A stretch of 64,000 nt of DNA from Brevundimonas sp. LM2 (GTDB taxonomy: Bacteria; Pseudomonadota; Alphaproteobacteria; Caulobacterales; Caulobacteraceae): the NCBI RefSeq assembly GCF_002002865.1, contig NZ_CP019508.1, positions 3,204,501 to 3,268,500 of the forward strand, in the 5' to 3' direction. How positions within the stretch are numbered: the stretch's first letter is position 1; the number at the start of each line of letters is the position of its first letter. Shown here in pieces: positions 26,883 to 35,299 of the stretch. A model generated the notes under the pieces. That model searched no databases. It had not been told where the DNA came from and worked only from the letters and a program-made list of their open reading frames with translations. The translations under genes were made by a program, and so were the position numbers.

Positions 26883-29800
26883 TCACAGGTTCAGCAGCGC
26901 CGGGTCCCCGCCCTGGGCCGAGATGTTATTGCTGATCGCCTTTTCCGACGCATAGCGGATCAGGCTGTTCGGCCCGCCCGCCTTGGGCCCCGTGCCGGAC
27001 AGGCCCTCGCCGCCGAACGGTTGCACCCCGACCACCGCGCCGGTGACGCCGCGGTTGATGTAGACGTTGCCGGCGGGGACCAGGGAGACGACCTCCTCGG
27101 CGAAGGCCTCGATACGGCTGTGGACGCCCAGGGTCAGGCCATAGCCGCGCGCCGCAAGCTTGCCGGCGACGGACTTCAGGTCGGCGGGGTCGTAGCGGTA
27201 GATGTGGAGGATGGGGCCGAAGACCTCGCGCTCCAGATAGTCCGGGGTCGGGATCTCGGCGATCGTCGGGGCGAACAGGTCGCCGCGCTCGGCCCCCGTG
27301 GGCATGGCGGCGCGGGCCAGGATCCTGGCGTCCCGGGTCAGGCGGCCGATGTGGGCCTCCAGCGCCTGTCGGCTCTCGGTGTCGATGACGGGGCCGATGT
27401 CCGTGGACGGATCGGCGGGGTCGCCCACGACCTGGGCCGCCAAGGCGCCCTTCAGCCCCTCGATCACGCTGTCGGCCGAGTCGCGGGGCACATAGAGGAT
27501 GCGCAGGGCCGAGCAGCGCTGGCCGGCGCTGCCGAAGGCGGAGCCGATGACGTCGTCGATGACCTGTTCGCGCAGGGCCGTGGTGTCGACGAACATGCCG
27601 TTCAGCCCGCCGGTCTCGGCGATGAAGGGCAGGATGGGGCCGGGGCGGGCGGCGATGGCGCGGTTGATGGCGGCGGCCGTGTCGGTGCCGCCGGTGAAGG
27701 CGACGCCGTCGATGCCGGGGTGGCTGACCAAGGCCGCGCCCACGGTCTCGCCCCGACCGGGCACGAGGGCCAGCAGGTCGGCGTCCAATCCGGCCGCGTG
27801 GAACAGACGCACGGCCTCGGCGGCGATCAGGGGCGTCTGTTCCGCCGGCTTGGCCAGGACGGCGTTGCCGGCCGCGAGGGCCGCGGCGATCTGGCCGGTG
27901 AAGATGGCCAGGGGGAAGTTCCACGGGCTGATGCAGGCGAAGACGCCGCGTCCGTGCAGGACCAGCCGGTTGGTCTCGCCCACCGGCCCGGCCAGGCTCA
28001 CGGGACCGCCGAAATCCTTCTCGGCCAGCATGGCGTAGTAGCGGCAGAAGTCGGCGGCCTCGCGCACCTCGGCCACGCCGTCGTTCAGCGTCTTGCCCGC
28101 CTCGCGGCACAGCAGGGCGACGAGACGGTCCATGTCGGCCTCCAGCGCGTCGGCCATGGCGCGCAGGACCGGGGCGCGGCGCGATCCACCGGCGCGATCC
28201 CAGGCGACTTGCGCCCGCTGCGCCCGGTCGACGGCGTGGTCGACGTCTTCGGTCGTGGCCTCCGAAACCCGACCGATGACCTGGGTCCGGTCCCAGGGGT
28301 TGGTGACGTCGCGGGGGTTTTCCCCGGCGGCCAGACCACCCTCGATCAGGGGGCCGGACAGGAAGCGTTCGGCATCGACCCGGGACAGGGCGGCGGCGTG
28401 GCGCTCGCGGTCGGCCTTCTGGGAATAGTCGCGGCCGAGCGAGTTCTGGCGGTCCATATACATGTCCTTGGGGGGCGGGATCCTGGCGTGACGGTCGGGT
28501 GCCAGCTCGACCACGGCGATGGGGTCGGCGGCGACGGCGGAAGCGGGCACCCGCTCGTCCAGCAGGGCATGGACGAAGGAGGAGTTGGCGCCGTTCTCCA
28601 GCAGGCGGCGGACCAGATAGGGCAGCAGGTCCTCATGCCCGCCGACGGGGGCGTAGGCGCGGACGATCATGGGCCCGAAGGTTTCGGCGGCGGCCTCGTA
28701 CAGGGCCTCGCCCATGCCGTGCAGGCGCTGGAACTCGATCTTGACGCCCGCATCCTTCGCCATGCGGTGCACGGCGGCCAGGGAGTGGGCGTTGTGGGTG
28801 GCGAACTGCGAATAGAGGTGCGGGGCCGCGTCGATCATGGCGCGGGCGCAGACGAGGTAGTTCAGGTCGGTCGCGGCCTTGGTGGTGAAGACCGGGTAGT
28901 CGGTGCGACCCATGACCTGGGCGCGCTTGATCTCGGTGTCCCAATAGGCCCCCTTGACCAGTCGGACCATCAGGCGACGGCCGCTGGCACGGGCCAGGTC
29001 GGCGACGCGGGCGATGACCTCGGGCCCGCGCTTCTGATAGGCCTGGACCGCGAGGCCGAGGCCGGTCCAGTCGCCCAGCGACGGCTCGTGCGCCAGCCGG
29101 TCCAGCAGCTTCAGCGACAGGGCCAGGCGGTCGGCCTCTTCCGCGTCCATGGTGAAGTTGATGTCGGCGGCGGCGGCGATCCGGGCCAGGCGCAGCACGC
29201 GGGGATAGAGTTCGGTCCAGACCCGATCCTCGTGCGTGGCCTCATAGCGAGGCGACAGGGCCGACAGTTTGACCGAGACGCCGTGGCCGACCTCGGGCCC
29301 CTGCCCCTTGGCCGTCTTGCCGACGGCCGTGATGGCATCGGCGTAGATCTTTTCGTAGCGTTCGGCGTCGGCGGCGGTGCGGGCCCCCTCGCCCAGCATG
29401 TCGAAGCTGCACAGCCAGCCTTCCTTGTTCGACCGCTTCAGCGCCGCCTCGATCGTGCGGCCGACCACGAACTGCTCGCCCATGATGCGGACGGCGGCGG
29501 CCACGGCCTGGCGGATGACTGGTTCGCCTAGACGGCCGGCGACGCGGGTGAGGAAGCCCGGCAGGTCGCGCTTGGCCTGTTCGTCGGCATCCACCAGCCG
29601 ACCGGTCAGCATCAGGCCCCAGGTCGAGGCGTTGACGAACAGGCTGTCGGACTGGCCCAAGTGGCTGGCCCAGTCGGCCGAACCGATCTTCTCGGCGATC
29701 AGCCGGTCGCGCGTGTCCTCGTCCGGCGTGCGCAGCAGGGCCTCGGCCAGGCACATCAGGGCCAGGCCCTCGCGGGTGCCCAGGCTGAACTCCTGCAGGA

Positions 29801-30035
29801 AGCTTTCGACGACGCCCTGTTTCTTCTGGCTCAGGCGGGCGTGTTCGACCAGGGCGACGGCGTCGGCCACGACGGCGGCGCGGGTGGGGCCGTCCAGGGT
29901 GGCAGCGGCCAGGAGGCCGGCGAGGCGGGTCGGTTCATCGGCGAACTTGCCGTGATCGAGCGTATCCCAGTCCTGCGACAGGGCGGGTCGCAGTCCGGCG
30001 ACGGGGGGCATCACATGGGCGTTCATGGCGGCCAC
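26883..30035 (-). CDS. putA: Bifunctional proline dehydrogenase / glutamate semialdehyde dehydrogenase
   Basis: A 1050-residue PutA that oxidises proline to glutamate in two steps with FAD and NAD. The proline dehydrogenase barrel lies at about residues 180-480 (RLMVRLVKGAYWDTEIKRA is the FAD/substrate strand), and the aldehyde dehydrogenase domain at about 560-1010 (SPWNFPLAIFTGQ, catalytic Glu in ETGGLNG, nucleophile Cys in AGQRCSALR near 840). The N-terminal ribbon-helix-helix repressor domain of E. coli PutA is absent, so this is the shorter, non-DNA-binding class. GTG 30035 has GGAAGGG five bases upstream; ATG 30026 is a close alternative. Confidence 0.96.
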   Translation of the reverse strand: MAAMNAHVMPPVAGLRPALSQDWDTLDHGKFADEPTRLAGLLAAATLDGPTRAAVVADAVALVEHARLSQKKQGVVESFLQEFSLGTREGLALMCLAEALLRTPDEDTRDRLIAEKIGSADWASHLGQSDSLFVNASTWGLMLTGRLVDADEQAKRDLPGFLTRVAGRLGEPVIRQAVAAAVRIMGEQFVVGRTIEAALKRSNKEGWLCSFDMLGEGARTAADAERYEKIYADAITAVGKTAKGQGPEVGHGVSVKLSALSPRYEATHEDRVWTELYPRVLRLARIAAAADINFTMDAEEADRLALSLKLLDRLAHEPSLGDWTGLGLAVQAYQKRGPEVIARVADLARASGRRLMVRLVKGAYWDTEIKRAQVMGRTDYPVFTTKAATDLNYLVCARAMIDAAPHLYSQFATHNAHSLAAVHRMAKDAGVKIEFQRLHGMGEALYEAAAETFGPMIVRAYAPVGGHEDLLPYLVRRLLENGANSSFVHALLDERVPASAVAADPIAVVELAPDRHARIPPPKDMYMDRQNSLGRDYSQKADRERHAAALSRVDAERFLSGPLIEGGLAAGENPRDVTNPWDRTQVIGRVSEATTEDVDHAVDRAQRAQVAWDRAGGSRRAPVLRAMADALEADMDRLVALLCREAGKTLNDGVAEVREAADFCRYYAMLAEKDFGGPVSLAGPVGETNRLVLHGRGVFACISPWNFPLAIFTGQIAAALAAGNAVLAKPAEQTPLIAAEAVRLFHAAGLDADLLALVPGRGETVGAALVSHPGIDGVAFTGGTDTAAAINRAIAARPGPILPFIAETGGLNGMFVDTTALREQVIDDVIGSAFGSAGQRCSALRILYVPRDSADSVIEGLKGALAAQVVGDPADPSTDIGPVIDTESRQALEAHIGRLTRDARILARAAMPTGAERGDLFAPTIAEIPTPDYLEREVFGPILHIYRYDPADLKSVAGKLAARGYGLTLGVHSRIEAFAEEVVSLVPAGNVYINRGVTGAVVGVQPFGGEGLSGTGPKAGGPNSLIRYASEKAISNNISAQGGDPALLNL

Positions 30036-30145
30036 ATAGACCCTTCCGCGCCCGAACGGGAGGGGGTCAGGACATCTCGCCTTCCGCGCGGCAAGCCGCT
30101 AGAGGTTTGCGCCTTGCTTAACGATAAGAGCTGCCGCCCCGCCCC

Positions 30146-31231
30146 ATGCGTATCGTTCTGGCCACTGACGCCTGGGAGCCCCAGGTCAACGGCGTCGTCC
30201 GCACCCTGACCCGCACCGTGGCTGAGTGCCGCGCCATGGGTCACGAGGTCGAGGTCATCGAGCCCAGCCAGTTCCGCACCATCCCGGCTCCCACCTATCC
30301 GGAAATCCGCCTGGCCCTGGGTGCCGAAGAAGAGATTCGCGAGCGGCTGCGGGCGATCGAGCCGGAGGCGGTCCACATCGCCACCGAAGGCCCGATCGGC
30401 ATCGCCACGCGGCGCATCTGCGTCGAGTGGAAACTGCCCTTCACGACCAGCTATCATACGAAATTCCCGGAATATATCTCGGCGCGGTTCCCGGTCCCGG
30501 TGCAGGTCGGCTACGCCTATATGAAGTGGTTCCACAAGCCGTCGGGACGGCTGATGGTGGCCACGCCGACGCTGAAGGCCGAGCTGGAAGAACACGGGTT
30601 CAAGAACATCTCGCCCTGGACCCGGGGCGTCGACACCGAACAGTTCCGGCCCGATCTGGAGCGAATCTTCGACGGTCTGGGAGGCAAGGCCTGGCCGCGG
30701 CCGTTCTGGCTGAACGTCGGCCGGGTGGCGGTCGAGAAGAATATCGAAGCCTTCCTGGAGACCGACCTGCCAGGCACCAAGATCATCGTCGGCGACGGTC
30801 CGGCCCGGGCCGATCTGGAGGCCCGCTATCCGCAGGCCAAGTTCCTGGGGGCGCGGTTCGGCGAGGAGCTGGCGCGGTGTTTCCGCGACGCCGACGTCTT
30901 CGTCTTCCCCAGCTGGACCGACACCTTCGGCCTGGTGATCCTGGAGGCCATGGCCACGGGCACGCCGGTCGCGGCCTATCCGGCCCACGGGCCGATCGAC
31001 CTGATCCCGGGATCGAACGCCGGGGCCATCGACGACGATCTGAAGGTCGCCTGTCTGAAGGCGCTGGAGTGCGACCGCACGGTGGTCCGGGCCTATGCCG
31101 AGACCTTCAGCTGGCGCGCCTCGGCCGAACAGTTCGTGGAGAACCTGGAGCCGTATCCGGAGCCGGAGCGCGGCCGGTTCTGGCGGCGTCTACGACGCAT
31201 TGCCCGCGTGCGCAGGCGCGCGGCGGCCTGA
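30146..31231 (+). CDS. GT4 family glycosyltransferase
   Basis: A 361-residue GT-B enzyme. The N-terminal domain starts MRIVLATDAWEPQVNGVV, the glycine-rich acceptor loop type common to GT4 enzymes that glycosylate lipids; the C-terminal donor domain has NVGRVAVEKN and the EX7E-like FPSWTDTFGLVILEAMATG. Related enzymes (alpha-mannosyl- and glycolipid transferases such as alphaproteobacterial Agt) put sugars on diacylglycerol, sometimes in phosphate starvation. It is convergent with, and 20 bases from, the pstS-like end of a phosphate/phosphonate transport operon, which is suggestive only. No Pho box is visible upstream. Confidence 0.85.
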   Translation: MRIVLATDAWEPQVNGVVRTLTRTVAECRAMGHEVEVIEPSQFRTIPAPTYPEIRLALGAEEEIRERLRAIEPEAVHIATEGPIGIATRRICVEWKLPFTTSYHTKFPEYISARFPVPVQVGYAYMKWFHKPSGRLMVATPTLKAELEEHGFKNISPWTRGVDTEQFRPDLERIFDGLGGKAWPRPFWLNVGRVAVEKNIEAFLETDLPGTKIIVGDGPARADLEARYPQAKFLGARFGEELARCFRDADVFVFPSWTDTFGLVILEAMATGTPVAAYPAHGPIDLIPGSNAGAIDDDLKVACLKALECDRTVVRAYAETFSWRASAEQFVENLEPYPEPERGRFWRRLRRIARVRRRAAA

Positions 31232-31250
31232 TCGGGCCGGGAACCGAGCC

Positions 31251-32315
31251 CTATTCGGGACGGGTCATCACGGTCAGGTTCGTCGCCACTGAACGCTGCG
31301 CCATCCGTTCATCCGTGGGCAGGGGCACCATGCCCCGGTCCTGCAGATAGCCGCCCCGGCCGGTCGCGGCCTCCGAGGTGAACTCGACCAGGAACTCCTG
31401 AAGCCCCGGGATCACGCCGATGTGGGCCTTCTTGACGTAGATGAACATGGAGCGGGAGATCGGATACTCACCCGAGGCGATGGTCTCCAGCGTCGGCGAG
31501 ACGCCGTTGACGAGCGCCGGCTTCACCTGGCCGATGTTCTCCTCGAGGAAGGAATAGCCGAACACGCCGACCGAACCCGGGGTGCGGGTGAGGGTCTGAA
31601 CGATGGCGTTGTCGTTCTCGCCCGAGTCGACCCAGGCCCCGTCCTCGCGCAGCGTATGGGCGATGGCCTCGAACCGGTCTTCATCGCTCTCGGCCAGGGC
31701 AGCGACCTGGGGAACGGCCTCGGCGGCGGGCGTCATGGCCAGCTCGACCCAGGAATCGCGGGTGCCCGAGGTCGGCGGCGGGCCATAGACCTGGATCCGC
31801 GCGGGCGGCAGGCCGGCCCGCACCTGGTCCCAGGTGCGGTGCGGGTTCGGAATGAAGGTGCCGTTGGGGCCGGGCACCTCCTTGGCGAGGGCCAGATACA
31901 GGTCGCTGCCCTGCAGCACGAAGTCCGCCCCGGTGCGGGACGTGGCCACGACCAGGCCGTCATAGCCGATCTTGATCTCGATGATGTCGGTGACGCCGTT
32001 GCTGGCGCAGAGGTCGAACTCCGACCCCTTCATGCGGCGCGATGCGTTGGCGATGTCCGGCGTGGAGGGCCCGACGCCCTGACAGAAGGCCTGGATCCCC
32101 CCGCCGGTGCCCAGGGACTCGACGCGGGGCGGGGACCCGTTCGGATTGTTGCGTCCGAAATTCTCGGCCACGCGCGTCGAAAATGGAAAGACCGTGGACG
32201 AGCCGGCGGCCCAGATGCCCGTCCGCTGTTGGCCGCCCTGGCCGCAGGCGGCGACGATCAACGCCATCGTGGCGGTTCCGGCGACGAACAGTCGGCGATG
32301 CAGGGTGGACGACAT
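31251..32315 (-). CDS. PstS-like phosphate-binding lipoprotein
   Basis: A 354-residue solute-binding protein with a lipoprotein signal (LIVAAC, Cys24). The phosphate-binding pattern of PstS-type proteins is visible: WAAGSSTVFPFS near the N-terminus, a GTGGGIQAFCQG loop, SRRMK, and the SGTRDSW loop, where Ser/Thr/Arg/Asp residues coordinate phosphate. It lies 33 bases downstream of phnE as the fourth gene of the phnC-phnD-phnE operon, while pstC, pstA and pstB are missing from the window. It may be a high-affinity phosphate scavenger delivering to an unlinked Pst system. Confidence 0.88.
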   Translation of the reverse strand: MSSTLHRRLFVAGTATMALIVAACGQGGQQRTGIWAAGSSTVFPFSTRVAENFGRNNPNGSPPRVESLGTGGGIQAFCQGVGPSTPDIANASRRMKGSEFDLCASNGVTDIIEIKIGYDGLVVATSRTGADFVLQGSDLYLALAKEVPGPNGTFIPNPHRTWDQVRAGLPPARIQVYGPPPTSGTRDSWVELAMTPAAEAVPQVAALAESDEDRFEAIAHTLREDGAWVDSGENDNAIVQTLTRTPGSVGVFGYSFLEENIGQVKPALVNGVSPTLETIASGEYPISRSMFIYVKKAHIGVIPGLQEFLVEFTSEAATGRGGYLQDRGMVPLPTDERMAQRSVATNLTVMTRPE

Positions 32316-32348
32316 GAAGGAGCTTTCGAAAAGGCGATTCTGCGACGC

Positions 32349-33155
32349 TTAAAGCAGACGTTTGCGCATGGCCTGTGACAGCATGTCGATCAGGGTCACG
32401 GCGACCACCACCACGATGACGATGGCCGACACGTCGCGATAGCCGAAACCGTTCATCCGGTCGAACAGCACCTGACCGATGCCACCGGCCCCGATCAGGC
32501 CCAGGACGGTGGCCGAACGGCTGTTGGACTCGAAGCGATAGAGGGCGAAGGAGGTCCACAGGGGCGCGACCTGGGGGATGATGCCCCAGACGATCTCGTG
32601 CAGGCCCAGGGCCCCGGTGGCGCGCACGCCTTCGACCGGCCCCTTGTCGATCGACTCGACGGCCTCGGAAAACAGCTTGGCTAGGACACCGGAGGTGTTC
32701 AGGGCGATGGCCAGCACGCCCGGCAGCGGCCCCAGGCCAACGGCCACGACGAACAGCAGGCCGATCACCAGGTCGGGAATGGAGCGCAGCAGGTTCATCA
32801 GCAGGCGGATCGGCGTGACCACCCAGGCCGGAGACACGTTGCGCGCGGCGGCCAGACCCATCGGCACCGCCGCGAAGACGGCCAGGAAGGTGCCCCACAG
32901 GGCGATCTGGACCGTCTCCCACATCTTCTCGACGAACAGCCGCCAGTCGCTGAAGTCGGGGTCCAGGAGCTGGGCCGCGAAGACCTGGGTGTTGGCGGAA
33001 TTGCTGAACAGATTGCTCAGGTTCTCCAGATCGACGTCGCCGATGCTGTAGATCAGGACGGCCGCGACGCCGCCCCAGACCAGCAGATCGAGCACCCAGG
33101 CTCCGAACGATTTCGTCGGGGCCGCCGGGATGGTGTCGAGCGCGCCCGCGCTCAA
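32349..33155 (-). CDS. phnE: Phosphonate/phosphate ABC transporter permease
   Basis: A 268-residue inner-membrane permease with about six helices. The cytoplasmic EAA-type loop that contacts the ATPase (VEGVRATGALGLHEIVWGIIPQV) is present, as is GLIGAGGIGQVLFDRMNGFGY typical of PhnE. Its ATG overlaps the phnD stop (ATGA). Phosphonate, phosphite or phosphate are all known substrates for PhnCDE-like systems; no C-P lyase genes are in the window to tell them apart. Confidence 0.93.
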   Translation of the reverse strand: MSAGALDTIPAAPTKSFGAWVLDLLVWGGVAAVLIYSIGDVDLENLSNLFSNSANTQVFAAQLLDPDFSDWRLFVEKMWETVQIALWGTFLAVFAAVPMGLAAARNVSPAWVVTPIRLLMNLLRSIPDLVIGLLFVVAVGLGPLPGVLAIALNTSGVLAKLFSEAVESIDKGPVEGVRATGALGLHEIVWGIIPQVAPLWTSFALYRFESNSRSATVLGLIGAGGIGQVLFDRMNGFGYRDVSAIVIVVVVAVTLIDMLSQAMRKRLL

Positions 33156-34195
33156 GGCTGGACCTCGCGCAGCGACCGCAGGCGCTGCAGCTCGGCCTCG
33201 GCCGCGGCGACGCCGGCCGCGTCGCCCTCGGCGCGCGCCTCCGACAGCTGCTGGTCGGCGACCATCTCGCGGACCGGGTTCAGATAGCTGTTATCGGCCG
33301 CGCGGAACTGGGAATACTCCAGTCCGGCCAGGACCTGGCGCTGGCGGTCGGCCTCGGCCCCCTCGCCCTGGCCATAGGTCAGGAAGAAGCTGCGGACCTT
33401 CTCCTTGATGGCGGGATCCAGGTCCGAACGCAGGACGATGCCCGACTCCGGGATGGGCGGGGACTGCCAGATCTCCTGGATCTGGGCCGCGATCTGCGGG
33501 TTCTCGCGCAGCAGGAAGACGGTGTTGACGGTGTTGGAGGTGGCGACGTCGACCACGCCGGTGGCCACGGCGAAGGCATTGGCCTGATGGTTGGCCGAAC
33601 GGACCGTCTTGAAGCACTGGGCCGGGTCGATCGGCGGCTGCTGGGCGTTGAACAGGAAGGCCATGGGCGCGAGCGTCCCAGAGGTCGACTGGGCGTCGCC
33701 GATGCCGAAGTCGAAGCGTTTTCCGCAGGCCAGGACCTGGTCCAGGGTGATGCCCGACCCCGCCTTGACGACCAGAGTCGATCGATAGCTGTCGGCGCCT
33801 TCGCGGTTGACCGTGCGGGCGATGACCTCGGCCTGAGCGCGGTCGATGGCCTCGACCGAGGGCTTGGCGGACAGCCAGGCGACCTGAACCTGCCCGCCCT
33901 TCATGGCCTCGACCAGGACGGTGTAGTTCGACCCGAAGAAGGGCTTCACCGGCACGCCGATGGCCTTGGACATGTCGTCCAGCAGCGGCTGCCACAGCGG
34001 ACCGGCCGAGGCCTGGCTCTCGGCCGAGAGGATGGCGAAATCGATCTCGGTCGGGGCACCGCCGGTCTTGGCGTCGTCGCCGTTGCCGCAGGCGGACAGG
34101 GCCAGGGTGGCGGCGGCGATGGCGGCTCCCACGGCGAAGCGGCGGGTGCGGCCGGCGAAGGTTGGGCGACCGGCGGGCGCGTGCAGACGGATCAT
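33152..34195 (-). CDS. phnD: Phosphonate/phosphate-binding lipoprotein
   Basis: A 347-residue periplasmic binding protein of the PhnD type with a lipoprotein-like signal (ALSAC, Cys35 after a long basic N-terminus). The family core includes FFGSNYTVLVEAMKGGQVQVAWLS and the later FGIGDAQSTSGTLAPMAFLF segment. The C-terminal ~40 residues are a charged helix (EGDAAGVAAAEAELQRLRSL), longer than in many PhnD. I chose ATG 34195 because it gives the signal peptide and overlaps the phnC stop by four bases. Confidence 0.92.
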   Translation of the reverse strand: MIRLHAPAGRPTFAGRTRRFAVGAAIAAATLALSACGNGDDAKTGGAPTEIDFAILSAESQASAGPLWQPLLDDMSKAIGVPVKPFFGSNYTVLVEAMKGGQVQVAWLSAKPSVEAIDRAQAEVIARTVNREGADSYRSTLVVKAGSGITLDQVLACGKRFDFGIGDAQSTSGTLAPMAFLFNAQQPPIDPAQCFKTVRSANHQANAFAVATGVVDVATSNTVNTVFLLRENPQIAAQIQEIWQSPPIPESGIVLRSDLDPAIKEKVRSFFLTYGQGEGAEADRQRQVLAGLEYSQFRAADNSYLNPVREMVADQQLSEARAEGDAAGVAAAEAELQRLRSLREVQP

Positions 34196-35001
34196 GCCTT
34201 GGTTTCCCAGAATGCGTCCTCGAACTCGGGACCGTAGATGTCGATGAGGGTGGGGGTGTCGAGGCCGGTGGAGGGGCCGTCGTAGACGACCTGGCCGGCC
34301 TTCAGGGCGATGACCCGATCGCAATAGCGGATCGCATAGTCGACCTGGTGCAGGGTGACGATGACGCCCAGGCCGTCGCGCCGGTTCAGCTCGACCAGAA
34401 GCTCCATGACCTTGCGCGCCGAAACGGGATCCAGCGAGGCGACCGGCTCGTCGGCCAGGATGCCCTGCGCGCCCTGGACCAGGGCGCGGGCGATGGCGCC
34501 CCGCTGCTGCTGCCCGCCGGACAGGGTGTTGGCGCGCTGGGCCGCATAGTCGGAGACGCCGACGCGGTGCAGGGCCGCCATGGCCGTGGTCCTGTCGGCA
34601 CTGGGCCAGGCCCCCAGCATGCCGCGCCAGGCCGGCAGCCGCCCGAGCGCGCCCAGCATGACGTTGGAGAACAGGCTGAGTCGGCCGACCAGATTGAACT
34701 GCTGAAAGATCATGCCCAGCTTCTGCCGCGCCGCGCGGACCGCGCCGGTGGTGCGGCCGTTCTTCTGCACGCAGACGCCGAAGACGTCGATCTGGCCGGA
34801 CCCGGCGTCGATGGTCTGCAGACCGGTGATCGAGCGCAGAAGGGTGGACTTGCCCGACCCCGACGGACCGATCAGGGCGACCATCTCGCCGGCGTCGACG
34901 GAGACGCTGACGCCGTTCAGCGCCTTGCGGGCTCCGAAGGTCTTGGACACGTCGCGGACCAGAACAAGGCCGGGCGCAGGGCTGACGGCGGATGAAGTCA
35001 T
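34192..35001 (-). CDS. phnC: Phosphonate/phosphate ABC transporter ATPase
   Basis: A 269-residue ABC ATPase: Walker A GPSGSGKST (about residue 42-50), Q-loop QFNLVGRLS, signature LSGGQQQRGAIARAL, Walker B GILADEPVASLDP and H-loop VTLHQVDYA. The phnC/Art-type length and N-terminus fit PhnC. It is the first gene of phnC-phnD-phnE-pstS-like, each overlapping or within 33 bases. A Pho box lies about 190 bases upstream on the same strand, which would put the operon under PhoB. Confidence 0.94.
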   Translation of the reverse strand: MTSSAVSPAPGLVLVRDVSKTFGARKALNGVSVSVDAGEMVALIGPSGSGKSTLLRSITGLQTIDAGSGQIDVFGVCVQKNGRTTGAVRAARQKLGMIFQQFNLVGRLSLFSNVMLGALGRLPAWRGMLGAWPSADRTTAMAALHRVGVSDYAAQRANTLSGGQQQRGAIARALVQGAQGILADEPVASLDPVSARKVMELLVELNRRDGLGVIVTLHQVDYAIRYCDRVIALKAGQVVYDGPSTGLDTPTLIDIYGPEFEDAFWETKA

Positions 35002-35188
35002 GAACTCGCTGACGGCGGCTGTGGAACAGGCGCCGAAGTCCGCTTGGGCGTCCGGCCAGTCTTAATGCCACGCGGGCGGAGGCGGCGTCCAGCGTGGCGG
35101 GGCGGCAGACGATGCGACGCTCAAATCAAACACGATCCGGGTCCGGAGCAGCGAAGCGTTCAGCGAGTCCGAACACAAAAAAACCTCT

Positions 35189-35210
35189 TTACATGACAGT
35201 CACGTGACCC
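35189..35210 (-). promoter_or_regulatory. Candidate Pho box upstream of phnC
   Basis: Read on the minus strand: GGGTCACGTGA followed by CTGTCATGTAA, two 11-base units sharing GTCAC/T with the second unit a perfect CTGTCAT half-site. This fits the PhoB direct-repeat operator. It lies about 190 bases before the phnC ATG. A T-run follows about 15 bases downstream where a -10 would be expected, but no good -10 is visible. The core GTCACGTGAC is also palindromic, so another factor is possible. Confidence 0.45.
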
Positions 35211-35224
35211 TACATGCGCTGCTT

Positions 35225-35282
35225 CCGGCGGACCCCGTAGGTCTAACGTTTGCGCTGCTAACGCCGGCTAGGTTTAACAATC
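35225..35282 (+). ncRNA. Structured leader of ornithine decarboxylase (speF-type candidate)
   Basis: The ~100 bases before the decarboxylase TTG do not look coding. They can fold: CCGGCG (35225-35230) pairs with CGCCGG (35262-35267), enclosing a GACC-CCGTA-GGTC hairpin (35231-35243). An imperfect direct repeat TAGGTCTAACGTT (35238) / TAGGTTTAACAAT (35270) straddles the stem. Alphaproteobacterial ornithine decarboxylase genes are known to carry a conserved cis-regulatory RNA called speF; I infer that this is a member or relative, without having its consensus to compare. Confidence 0.4.
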
Positions 35283-35299
35283 ACAGGGGTTTACGTGAA

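Noticed and set aside
27021..29531. An 836-codon frame antisense to putA
   Set aside because: Opposite to a well-defined PutA and without recognisable sequence.
35204..35299. Translation of ornithine decarboxylase from GTG 35204
   Set aside because: The extra 32 residues are unlike the family N-terminus and are encoded by a region with RNA stems and a Pho-like site; TTG 35300 gives the expected start.
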